DNA from: Psilocybe azurescens
Taxonomy: Eukaryota > Basidiomycota > Agaricomycetes > Agaricales > Agrocybaceae
NCBI GenBank assembly: GCA_023853785.1
Contig: JAJIRX010000524.1
Location: 1-37,849 of the forward strand
Direction of reading: 5' to 3'
DNA: 37,849 nucleotides
Part shown: positions 11,336 to 21,654 of the stretch, in pieces
Position numbering within the stretch: position 1 is the stretch's first letter
Layout: the number at the start of each line of letters is the position of its first letter
The notes under the pieces: model-generated
Seen by the model: the letters and a program-made list of their open reading frames with translations, nothing else
What the model was told of the DNA's origin: nothing
Databases searched by the model: none
Translations under genes and position numbers: made by a program

Positions 11336-13806
11336 TCATGATAGGGACCAAGTAAACCAATCATGATCGGGACCAAATAATACTTTCAAATTTTCAAATT
11401 GGAAACGATCATCCTGCTTTTCCGATTCGTGCCTTCGTACATTGCACCCCATCTCCGACACCAGCTCGTTGTAATGCACCTAAAGAAATTTTATTATTGT
11501 CTTTGGAAAAGGTTATCAATGATCGCACTCACTAAAGAATTGCGATGACGCGTAAGAATTTCATTCACGTCACCCCATGTCTTCGACTCTATCATTTCTG
11601 TTTTTTCGCTTTCGCTATATTCGGGGCCTATTTCTCGAGTCCAAAAGTCGACGATCATTTCTATCTGTGATCTGGTTGCACTTCTAGCCCTCTGTGGAAT
11701 GTCTCGACGCAGCCTGAATAGCATGGTTCAGTTGGTTTATAGAATGTAACAGAACAAAACTACCCAGCTAGCATCTCCGCCTTTTCAGTCTCTTCATCGA
11801 GGCCGTCGAGGAGAATCGACTTGATATAATGCTCGGCAGATTCGACGGCGGCCGCTAAACTACCCAGTAGTCCATTTCTGTACCGGTATTCCATGGAACC
11901 ATTGCGTTTGCTGGTGGCTGTGTGCGCAATAAAGTAACGATCACCCTTTCCTGAAAGCCATATAAGTAGTAACACCGTAATCAAGCAAAAAATGAGGCGT
12001 CACTCGTAATACGAATATCCTCGCCTCTGCGATCTATATCATACAGGTTAAGTATGTATAGACTGTTGCCACAATCGATCCAGTCCAAAGGGCTCAGCGA
12101 AACAATTTCTGATGCTTCAATGGAAGGTGGAATTTTCTGGAGGAAAATGTCTCCGCTATCTATATAGACTGGTATCGACGGGTCGGTTTGCCGTTCTGCT
12201 AATGCAAAGAGGTCAGCACATAGAACGAGGGATGATTAGTGTCAAACCTGACCTTGATTGTTACTGCTATTGATACCATAGAGCGAGGGAGAGAATACCA
12301 GACGTTGATCAGGTGTGGTATGACTATCAACGATGTCAATTATTTGACGCTTTCCAATACCAGCATCTATCTGAAGATACTTTTGAACAACAACTGGCAA
12401 ATAACTTATGAGTTGAACTAACCATGTGGGCGTAAAGCTTCGACGATCGAGTAGGGTGAACAATCACAACACAATCCGCCTTGGGGCTGCCAGCAGTTAC
12501 TAATATGGATGCTGTTGCCAGAAATATTCTCATTAGAATTGGTAAGCTGGCTCCGTCATGGAAAAGTGTCTCACTGCTGAAGAATAGCACAGGAAACTGG
12601 CCCTCTCTGAACGCCAGGACAGTTTTGAGATCTGTACGCGCATCAGTCACTGTACGCGCATCAATGCCTGCCGCCTGGAAAGCTCTCTTTCAGGGCCTGT
12701 ACGTGGGGGGAGTTAACACAGAAGACGATGGTAGATTTGGCCTGAGCTTCATTTGTACGTGAAAGTAAGAACAGGAATGAAAATCCGTCGATGACTTGAC
12801 CTACATGCTCGTGATCGCCAAGATAGAACGACTAGTTCGTTCACTGTATCGGTGTTGACAACTTTCTCGAGGTCTCTCGAATCAAAGTCTCCGTTCGTCG
12901 TGGTAACAGCTATGTTCCCTAGATTCAGGTCGGCGTCTACAGATGTGTATTGTACTTTACGAAGCCTAGATGCAATGTTGATACTTATTTCAGGGGAGAG
13001 AAGCGCTGGACGTACCATTTTCTCAGCCTTATATCCCACAGAGTCTCAGATAAAATAGTATCGAAGATTGGATCATCCTCGGTAAAGTTGGCTGAGAAAC
13101 CAATGATGGGAACCCTGTACGCGCCAGGTTTCACTTTTGCCCGGGAATATATATCGCGGCGGAATCTCTTCAACAATTTGTGATATCTTTCAAGAAATTA
13201 TTGAGTATACTCCATTACGAAACATACAAGGAACATTGACGCACGAAAGCGAATTCGCGACGCGATGGGCTTCATCGATAATGATGGCCTTCAATGTCTG
13301 CGGTTGGAGATCAAATGCATCAAGTTTGTTTTTGAGAGATTGATAGGGCGCAACAGTCCTTCGGACAAAGTCTCTTCAGCATTTGACCAAAAACATTGTA
13401 CAAAACCATACACATCTGCGCCGGCTGCGGTGATAATCTTTCCACCCTTTTCTATCATAACGTTCCAGTCCGGGTAAAGGCTTGCAATCCGGTCGGCATA
13501 CTTCTCGGCTTGATCGAGGTTATCAACGAGAATAAGAGCTTTCCGAGCTTGTGGATTTCCTGGTGGCCGGGGTATGCGAGAGAGGAGAGAAGCAAACGCA
13601 GTGAGCCGTTCTACTCCGCTGGGAAACGAAACTCCTATCCGCGTTTCTCCAGCCGCAACGGCGGAGATACAATGATCTAGGCACGAGTCTTGGTATAGCT
13701 CGAGTGGTGTAATAGGACTGAGGTTAGCGGAGCTATAGCACCGTCGAGCATAGTTTCGGATGAGAAATGGAGAAATCCTCCAGTATAGCATCCTCCAGTA
13801 TAGCAT
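11336..13806 (-). CDS. Mitochondrial DEAH-box helicase-like protein of the IRC3 type, probably without ATPase activity
   Basis: Related to IRC3-type mitochondrial superfamily-2 helicases. An Arg-rich, Tyr/Trp-containing N-terminus (MLYWRMLYWRISPFLIRNYA) looks like a mitochondrial presequence. Exon 1 is 13806-13412; a 53-nt intron (13359-13411) restores GADVTVAPYQSL, then FDLQPQTLKAIIIDEAH. Later exons carry VPIIGFSANF, NTDTVNELVV, STIVFCVNSPHVQAL, VVIVHPTRSSKLYAHM, IIDIVDS, SLSPLDWIDCGNSLYIL and the C-terminal FRLRRDIPQRARSATRSQI, ending after an intron at 11336. Motif II (DEAH) is intact. Motif I, expected TGSGKT, reads SGVERL; motif III reads SAN for SAT; motif V is altered with an insertion; the motif VI arginines are absent. 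One extra base at 12677-12678 breaks the frame. It may be a pseudogene or a retained non-catalytic paralogue. Confidence 0.75.
13777..13806 (-). repeat. 15-bp tandem duplication at the start codon of the helicase-like gene
   Basis: Two perfect adjacent 15-base copies encode MLYWR twice, so either Met could initiate. The duplication lengthens the presumed mitochondrial presequence by five residues without changing frame. Confidence 0.85.
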
Positions 13807-14272
13807 GTAAAGAATTGTGAATGCGATGGTTAAAGACTACTATGCGATCACGGCCTTGATGAGCAGCGGCCCAACGACGGCCCAAAGGCGATTCACGGGT
13901 TGGAACTTTATGTAATCGCTCTGGTTGGAATTGGCATCCTACGCTGAGACTACTATGTAGTAACTATCTATCGATTATCACTCGAGTAGCGCTGGAGCGA
14001 CAATATTCACCAGAAATCGATTGAATTATTTATGTAATATGGCTGTCCCCAAAGCTCCAAGTTGCTTCCGAAGGCCTTCTCCGATTTCATTCTCATATCT
14101 GCTCTATCCTGCCACAAGTACTACTCAAGCTCAAGGGAAGAGATGGGAACGAGAATGATTCCACACATCGTTCCCCATACTGTCGGGGAAGGGATAAAAG
14201 GCAAATTGCGACGCCACATTCGCCTGTAACCTACTGACTACCAAAAACAATTTTTCTTCCGAGTTGGAATTA
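13807..14272. other. Gap upstream of the helicase-like gene
   Basis: Contains the promoter of the minus-strand helicase-like gene and the 3' flank of the next minus-strand gene. No coding or RNA signal recognised. Confidence 0.4.
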
Positions 14273-15840
14273 TCATTCCACATCGTCTTCGTCCTCAGAG
14301 GAATCCATTGGATTTAGGCTTGCGTAGAGATGAAAGCGCCTTCCGTCGGTCGAGAATTCCTCTATAAATTTATAGAAGGATTTAACGTCGTTTGGATGTT
14401 TCCGTTTGAACCATTTGCGACTGTGATAACCGATATGGATATGGAGTGGAAGGTTCTGCGTCTCTGGTTGGTGGGCTCTCTTCATTTGATATTTCATTCT
14501 GGATTCTAGCATAGAAGATACCGATGCAATTGAGAATGAAATATGACCGTTGTAGGAGAACCAGTTCAGCATAGGAAAATGCTCCTTTTGTTCTTCTTCG
14601 TCACCATGCACGTCAATCGTAAGTAATTCCATCATACGATCCGAAAGAGGAAATTTATTGGCGGGAGCGGACATGAGCTGCAGTTGTTCAATGGAGTTGG
14701 TAGAAGATAGCTGACGAAGCATATCTAAGATCTCGATATCATATTCGTATTGTTGTTGGATGGAAAATGCAACTAGATTGAAAGATGACCGTTTAGCCAG
14801 CATAAGAATGGCTGCCGTCCAGGTTTCAGCTCCAGCGTCTTCGTCGCATAAGAATCCGAGAGCAAGTTCAATTTTTTCAAGGATGGCGTAATGATACTGC
14901 TCAAGAATTTGGCGCAAATTGAAGGTTTTGCATGAAGGTTTAAATCCTGAAGTTGCGAAAAGCAACACAAACTCTGGTTCAGCGTGCTCTGCGTGGGGAA
15001 TTGACCGTCGAGCATGCAATGCAAACTTCTCAATGAAGTACACAGGGCAAGGCTGTTAAAAGACATATCGAAATATCTCCCCGATGGAGGGGTCTGTATG
15101 TCTGTCCACAAGTGGACCAAGTTAGCCCAGTTGGCTAACAGGCGTTTTGGTGTACCCTCACGAGTATTAAGGCTTTGTAACCGAGGTGCATCCTCGAAAT
15201 TCCACTTGAGCTGAGTTGACTCATTCGAAGATTGAGGAACCATACAAAGCTTGAGATACTTCAGTAAAGGAAGTCGGAAGGGTTCCCTTTGAGCCAGTGC
15301 TAAAAAGAGACCAGTAAACGCGGGACAGATAAGGCTTTCCCATCGGTGAGTACTTTCCGCGATGACGCAGAAAGCATCCGAAAATGGCTCCCATGGACTC
15401 GAAGAGTATGAAATGTCGATTTGAAGGTCCAGTGGGCAGTCTGAACTTCGTTTGATCCACTCTTCAAGCAGGCATTTCTGGACATCAAAACGTTCTTCTG
15501 AAAGGGTAATCCGGACATTACGCCATAGACGAGGAGTAGACCATGCAAACTCTCTCCACGCTTTACATATCTTTCCGATCAAAAATTGTACTGGAAGTCG
15601 AGAGGTGTCGTACGGCTCTTGATTTGGATCAGCGCATGCGGTAAGAAATATTTCGGATACAATATCGAGAGGAAGGGAGGCCATAATGGGCGATGTGCTG
15701 TTCTGTGGACCGATCTGATTGATCGTGTCTTGGTAATTCGGTGTGGCCTCTTCCTCAGCTACCAGATTCAACGCGTTGCGCCCGGAAGTCATCCCCTCGA
15801 CACAGTCGTCCACAGTTTGAGAATCAGAGTCGATGTTCAT
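14273..15840 (-). CDS. F-box protein, one frame break
   Basis: Probable SCF ubiquitin-ligase adaptor; target unknown. From the Met at 15840 a Ser/Asp/Glu-rich N-terminus precedes an F-box of the Agaricomycete type: ASLPLDIVSEIFLTACA, then VQFLIGKICKAWREFAW and STPRLWRNVRITL. The family motif LLEEWIKRSSDCPLDLQI follows, then leucine-rich units (FRLPLLKYLKLCMV, LQDLNLHAKPS). The first frame runs 15840-14773 and a second runs on to 14273; they join if one base is missing near 14803, giving RQPFL followed by MLAKRSSFNLVAFSI. The corrected product is about 520 residues, ending in an acidic tail (SSEDEDD). There are no introns. A separate start at 15043 for the second frame is not needed. Same subfamily as the relic at 9850-11000. 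Confidence 0.82.
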
Positions 15841-16843
15841 GCTATGTTTCCTCCGTGAAGAACGTTACGGTAGATATAACTATATCGCCTGTATCGGATT
15901 GATAACAAAGGTGCTGCGTCGAAACGGCACTAAGATGCAGTTCAGGCTAAATGGCACAAAAACATTCAGATATGGGCTATATCAATGATCAGATGATTAC
16001 CTTCGTTTGCAAAGCTATTGTACCTGCTCTTCGAGCCTTTGCTTATACAATTCGGGGCGAGATTGGGAGTGCCCTCAAGGCTGAGTGGTTCAGGAATGGA
16101 ATTTAGTGGCACAATTTGGGAGTAAGTTTTGAAGTAAACTTTCTGTTGATGTTGGTGTTGAAAGTCTCATCGGGATTTAAATATAAAAGCGGCACATCGG
16201 CAACTGTCCTCGACTGTCGTGGACTTGTCACCTTTGAGTACTGAGAGTCAGCATTGGAAATTACATATCTTACAAGTATCTTACAAGGAAGCTGTATTTA
16301 GAATCTCGATTCGTCGACTCCTTAGAGTCCATCTTACACCATACTCTGGATATTGCCTACCCGGAAGCTCCACATGCAACTTGTCCTATATATCGCAGAT
16401 ACTATTCCCCGTTCACTAGTAAATTCAGCGATGATTAACTTCCCAAGCATGCACATCAAATGCACATGCGCGGTGTCGGTGTAAAGCCTGCTAGAAATAG
16501 CATACGAGGTATCGCATGACCTTCAGAGCACGAGTCACCACTATTTTTAAATGCAGAATTGAGTGTTATGTACTTTTGGGTCAATAAAAGAGCGATAGTG
16601 TTCTTTTCCAGCACTGATGACCAGGACATTAGCCTATATTTGGAGACACATTTAGTTAGGCTACCTGGTTCTTCACCTATAGTACCAGTTCCGCATATCC
16701 ATACCTTCCTTTCCGTTCCGCTTAGTAACGTCCGACTCACCATTGATTCTATAAAAGGCGGATGCCACACTTCAGAAGCAGCCAGAGATAACCCCCAATA
16801 CTCGCTCCACTTTACGGCTTACATTCAACTTGTACAGAAAGCA
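15841..16843. other. About 1 kb intergenic region with two TATA-like elements
   Basis: Divergent promoter space between the minus-strand F-box gene and the small secreted protein gene. TATAAAAG occurs at 16182-16189 and 16750-16757. A short plus ORF at 16219-16419 downstream of the first element has no recognisable domain and no signal peptide, so I do not call it a gene. Confidence 0.45.
16750..16757 (+). promoter_or_regulatory. TATA box of the small secreted protein gene
   Basis: TATAAAAG lies 87-94 bases ahead of the ATG at 16844, a normal distance for a fungal core promoter with a short 5' leader. Confidence 0.6.
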
Positions 16844-17122
16844 ATGCAGTTTTATTTGCTCGCCGCCCTTCTTGCTGGCTGCAGTACGTTGGTTCTACTC
16901 ATTTGCGATTTGAGCCTTGTATCACCGTTTTGTTCCAGTGACAACTTTGGTGTCTGCTTTCCCCGTCCCTGGTCCAGCCCAGCTTAATGCAATCTATGTT
17001 GTGAGTCTCTGATGCTGTAATTTTTAAGCTCTGTCTGATCGACGTACATATAGGCACGAGAAGCCTCCATCGAAATTGCTCGTGACGAGGCATGCTCCAT
17101 CAATCAAGGAACTTGCATCTAG
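16844..17122 (+). CDS. Small secreted protein, 56 residues
   Basis: Three exons, 16844-16883, 16939-17000 and 17054-17122, separated by GT-AG introns of 55 and 53 nt; total coding 171 nt. The N-terminus (MQFYLLAALLAGC, then MTTLVSAFP) is a hydrophobic signal peptide, with cleavage plausible after the SA-FP region. The mature part, about 35 residues, includes AREASIEIARDEACSINQGTC with two cysteines close to the end. Such short Cys-bearing secreted proteins are common in basidiomycetes, and some act as effectors or signals; nothing in the sequence fixes the role. All splice phases close exactly and a TATA box is in place. It is missed if only unspliced ORFs are considered. Confidence 0.7.
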
Positions 17123-17718
17123 AAGACTAAGCCACAAGCGCCGCCCATGTATAGTTTCTCTGAGCAGGTTTATTGCGTTATGAGCAGATGAATGTCAATG
17201 GAGGCTCTATCCAATTGTATATTTATATCATTACCACGAACTTCTACGTGTTATTGCCATTACTAAGATATTTGAGGTGAGTGGGGTATTACAATCGAAG
17301 TCACGACAATATTGCCATGAAGAAGCGACCTCGCTCTGTTTGGTGTTTCTTTCGGGTAATCGGCCTCTTACTTTATCGCTCAACTTCCCGAGATTAACTC
17401 ATGCCACAATCAAAATATAGTAAACGACCCTAATATTAACTGATGTTGAATGCGCAACTTCAAGATCCGAGAACACAACCAATACGGCATAAATAGCTAC
17501 TAGGAAACGTGCGATAACGAGTTAAGAGCAAGAGCGGAAACACAAACGAGTGAGAAGAAAAAACAACTAAAGATATTATACGTACAAATTAGTCAGATGA
17601 GCATATAGCAAACTAGAATCCGTAGCCAATGGAAAAAGGAAACACGGAGAACACTCCGTTGCACAATCGAGCTCCACACAAGTGCGCCCTCCGAAGTACA
17701 CCTTGACAGAGCTCCATC
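17123..17718. other. Convergent gap, AT-rich
   Basis: Lies between the 3' ends of the small secreted protein gene and the HMG-box gene. AT-rich with no coding signal recognised. Confidence 0.45.
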
Positions 17719-18769
17719 CTAGGGGCTTGAGAAATATGACATGTCACCAGTCTGGACGTCTACGTCGGGGGGAAATGGATTATCGAAGAAAAATTTGTGC
17801 CAATGGCCATAGGAGAGGCGGGGAGCCATCTTGTACTGTTGAGAGAGTTCTATCCTCTTGACTAAACCGCTCCGGGAGTACCATGGAGGGATAATCGTCA
17901 AATACCTGTGAGCACGAGGGCTCAGACCAGCTGGAGTGCAGATGGTATGGAATTTGGGTTTCTTGCGAGTGCCAATTAGTGAGACTTGGATGGCCTGTCA
18001 AGACCGACATGCTTTCTTGTTCTGTTGGGAGTGTTCTATCTTCTTGAGTTAACCGCTCCATGGAAGGACATTTGCCGAATGATTGTGAGCACGAGGGCTC
18101 AGAGTAGTTGTATGAGAGATGGTATGGGATTTGGTCTCCTTTATGGCAATTGTCGAGACTTTGATGGCCTGTCAAGGCCGACGTACTTGAGCTGCAGGTC
18201 GCAACAAGAGCCGTCGTGGCAGATGTGCCAGCATTTGTGGCCAATATGGCTGAATAATCGCCTTCAATATCTTGGGCGGCTGGGAAGATGGGATGCTTAC
18301 GGGGCTCGCTTGAATACTCCGAAAAAGTCGTGGCACTTGAAGCTGGCGACCAGGGAATGGCCAAATATGTGGCATGGACCTGTGCGTCTGCCGTTACAAC
18401 TAAAGCGTTCTCATTTCCCAGAGGACTCCGTGAACTAGATTCTAGTTGTGTATTGGCCGTTTTCCTTGACTGCTTATCTTGTTGCACGGTTCTCGTTGTG
18501 CCAGACTTCTTTGGTTGATATAGATAATCTGGATGGTCTAGTTTGTGCTGAACCGCGACGCGCTTCGCCTCTGCCTTCCAAAATTGTTTTACTGAATCCG
18601 GTGCCTTCTTCCACTCCTGTCCCGTAATCTTGGAGGTTTCTCCCAGATGTTCTTTCGGGTTGTGGCCTTCTGCTCGAGGCAGTCGAGAAGCCAATGCCTT
18701 GCGATAGAGAATGTAGCAATTTGGAGGACGTGATATATGATCTGGATCTTTCGCGGTCTTGCGGGCCAT
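17719..18769 (-). CDS. HMG-box transcription factor of the fungal MATA_HMG/Sox-like type
   Basis: Sequence-specific DNA-binding protein, nuclear by inference. The HMG box occupies residues about 12-85: RPPNCYILYRK, then SKITGQEWKKAPDSVKQFW, KAEAKRVAVQHKLDHPDY and a basic tail YQPKK. The rest is Ser/Thr-rich and includes two copies of a 58-residue unit (174-nt period, about 17835-18185): LTGHQSLDN and LTGHPSLTN, each followed by QIPYHL, SEPSCSQ and QEDRTL. The frame from 18769 stops at 17780; a one-base break between about 17830 and 17870 leads into a frame with PFPPDVDVQTGDMSYFSSP ending at 17719, which looks like the true terminus. No pheromone, receptor or homeodomain genes are nearby, so the sequence does not support a mating-type locus. 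Confidence 0.82.
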
Positions 18770-19809
18770 TTCTACGGTGGATAGGCTGGGGTGCTGGATA
18801 GGATGGGAGTTGAACAGTCCAACTTTTATGCGCTCTGAAGAACACGGTCACGAGACTAGTATCCTCATTTCGGCCTCAGTGACAATACGCGGCAAGATTT
18901 CTCTATAGAAGCGGTGCACGCTCAAAGAGTTGTCAGACTTAGTATACAGTGCCACTGTATCTATCTAGATCCAGGAGATAGAACTGATAGGGCCAGTTGT
19001 ATTCTATTGGGTGTCCTTACCAGTTGATGGCCTTATCCACCCATCCATTCTTGTTATAGTATCAATTCTAACCAATCAGCATAAACTGGGCACAGTTAAA
19101 AAGGTGAATGACAATAGGTCGAGTTCAAAGTGAGATCAAAGTGCCACATTCCTCTATAACAATGCGCATAGTTGCTTCTTATTATAAATGTAGGAAGAAC
19201 AAGGTTAAACACAGGAATGAGCGCTTATTAGTGCAACGAAACGAGCCGCTGACCAAGAATGATGATAATTTTGATCGGTCCGGGCGTGTACTGGTTGTGA
19301 ATGCCATACTTGGCACAGTGACCCCTGTCTCTCACCAAGACCACGCCATGACCCTTGTCTTGCGCCTCTATGGGTGTGACTGTGTCGATTCGGATTCCCT
19401 GCTTGGAAAGGCCACCGACATTTGCTTCCCTTCCGATCTAAGTTGAAACTTGAGATAAAGAATAAAATATCGCATTAACCGTCAGAGTTGAAGTGTACCC
19501 GTCTTCTACCCGTCAAATACAAATTTATAGGGGCCCCATATGATCTACGGGGGTTTGAAATCTGGCACTCTACTTCAGTAAGTAAGACACATATTTTTTA
19601 ACTGACCTGGATGAGACGAAAAACAAAAGAATGAAAGCGTTCGAAAGAGAAGTACAGATACAAATGTGCTTAAGAAACAAACCCAAGAAAAAAAGAAAAC
19701 AATAGACCGTTAGAGAGGAAAAATAAATGCTACAGAGGTGCAATGACAAATGATCTACAAGGAGAAATTACAGAGCATTTCACTTTTGTTCCGGCTTTCA
19801 GGTTGTCAT
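18770..19809. other. Gap of about 1 kb with no recognised gene
   Basis: Promoter of the HMG-box gene plus 3' flank of the type I membrane protein gene. A plus ORF at 19108-19446 has no domain, signal peptide or intron context. The A-rich stretch at 19617-19730 shows nothing else. Confidence 0.4.
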
Positions 19810-21654
19810 TTAGCCTATGTCCGTGAGACGTCGTGGCCGGCCATGCCTCAGAGGGCCTTGAGGGTCATAGTGTCGTTCGCTTGCTTCCAAAGGCGACAAA
19901 GCATTTTCACTTGGCCCGCTTACCGAGATAGAGGACTGAGAACTGAAGGACCGCCCAAGGCCAGTATTTCTGCTGAGATAGTCGCTTTCGGACGGGGAAT
20001 ATTCGGGGTAGCTAGGTGGACGCTCGGGGACTCCTGCTCTGATATCATGGGTCCTAGTTGGTGGAGGAATTTGAAGTTTGCTTTTCAAAACTTGATCTCG
20101 AGTTTCTCCAAACTCCACTTCAGATATCTGAAACGGGTTCACTTGAGGCTGTTCACGGGTGTTCATAGCGGGATCAAACTCTTTCGCGTTCCAGCGCGAA
20201 ACCGGTTCCGAGCCCCGCAGTTCCTTGAACTTATGAGAGCGTCGTTGTGATAAAATGTAAAGCGAAATCCCCGCCAAGAAAGCTCCCAAGAATAATGCGG
20301 CAAAACTTGCTCCTACTGCGACGGGGACCTTCACACTACGACTGTAAAGCAATTTAGCATCAGCGACACTAGTGAAGTATTAGCTGGCTACGTGCACACC
20401 TAGTGGTCACATTTCCTGCAAGACACGCGCTAGATGCTCCGCTTCCTGCATGAAGAGGGCCATTAGACCACAGGGCTCCCTTTGAGTCTGCCAGGCTAAT
20501 GAAGAAAGGCGATGCCCAGCTGAGACTGACAGTCCAATTAATTGGCTTCATGTCGAATGATGTGATATTATAAGGGGGTGGAGAGATGGTGCAACCTGAT
20601 GGCAGAAGCATTAAATTTCGTACGAAGGATTGTAGTCAATTGCTAGACTGCTATGCTAACCGTCAAAGTGAAGGGTGGAGTCCCATCTGTTGGGATAACT
20701 GAAATGTCCGGTACACTGGCAATATAAATAGTCAGAAGAAGCGCCCTCGAATGAAAGGTTCGCATGACTGACCTGATCGATGAAACCAAATTGAGAAAGG
20801 GGTCCATTTTGGACGATAGCCGAAACACCCAATTGTGGCGCAAAGGTCATATTGGTGCATGTGGCAGGTGTGCTGGGTGGTATAACTGTGTATTTGTCCT
20901 GACATCCACCGGTGTTTCCGAATTTATCGAACTAAGATATATCTAGTGAGAATATGGCCATGTCGGTTCGAATCAAAGTCTGACCATGCATATCTGATAC
21001 TAGATTAAAATTAGTACGCGAATGTAATAGTTACATAGCCTGAATATCTTACCAAAGTACCTGGAGCGAAAGGGACTGCCCAATCCTAAAGGTAGACGGA
21101 GGAATAAGAAATACACTGGACCATCAACCACCAAGTTCTTACAAAGTTCAAGTTGCTCCCGGCTGGGATGATGAAAGGTTGGATGAAGTTTCTGTTCCGA
21201 GATCAGGTGTTTTCGCTTTGTGACCGTCTCAATACTTACGAGGTGTAGACTTGAAGGTAATACGGTGCAGTAGGATTAGGCCTTAGACAGTGTAAGCAGA
21301 TTGGATATAACGTTAGGTTAATAAAAAATAAAGAATCTACCCAGTTTGACTGCGTCGACCCCATGTGATGTGAATGGTCTCACATTGTTCTGGACGCAGG
21401 TCACGATTTTGTTAGTATATTGAAGTTGTCTGCTATGAAGCCAGAGAATGTTTCCGAACCTGTAACGGGAACAGGAAAAGGTTGCGCTGGATCATTCCAG
21501 TCGAAAAGAAAGGACTAGAAGGGGGCTCAGCCACGGGAAATTGAGAATCAAAAGAGTCACTTACCAGTGGTAGATTGGGTGTAACAAAGGTCGAATGAAC
21601 GAAAGGTATGCCTGCCGCCCCACACAGAGCTAGGTTGAGCCAAAACTTTGCCAT
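19810..21654 (-). CDS. Type I single-pass membrane protein with Cys-bearing ectodomain
   Basis: Function unknown; an Agaricomycete family of cell-surface-like proteins. The first exon (from 21654) has signal peptide MAKFWLNLALCGAAGIPFVHS. Short exons then give the ectodomain: QCETIHITWGRRSQTG, PNPTAPYYLQVYTS, FIIPAGSNLNF, KFGNTGGCQDKYTVIPPSTP, TNMTFAPQLGVSAIVQNGP, DISVIPTDGTPPFTLTV and PPYNITSFDMKPINWTVSL, with several N-glycosylation sequons and paired cysteines. Near 20330-20260 is one TM helix (VAVGASFAALFLGAFLAGIS, then LYIL) followed by basic QRRSHKF, so the C-terminus is cytosolic. The tail (about 150 residues) is Pro/Ser-rich (ERPPSYPEYSPSESDY). The two CETIHITWG and GTPPFTL segments suggest duplicated beta-sandwich-like modules. 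Intron boundaries in the ectodomain are only partly resolved. Confidence 0.72.

Noticed and set aside
17719..18769. HMG-box gene as a mating-type locus
   Set aside because: No homeodomain, pheromone or receptor genes are in the window, and Agaricomycete mating type is not set by HMG genes.
20955..20985. GGTTCGAATC, like a tRNA B box
   Set aside because: The flanking bases do not pair into a T arm and no acceptor stem or A box fits; it lies in the type I membrane protein gene.
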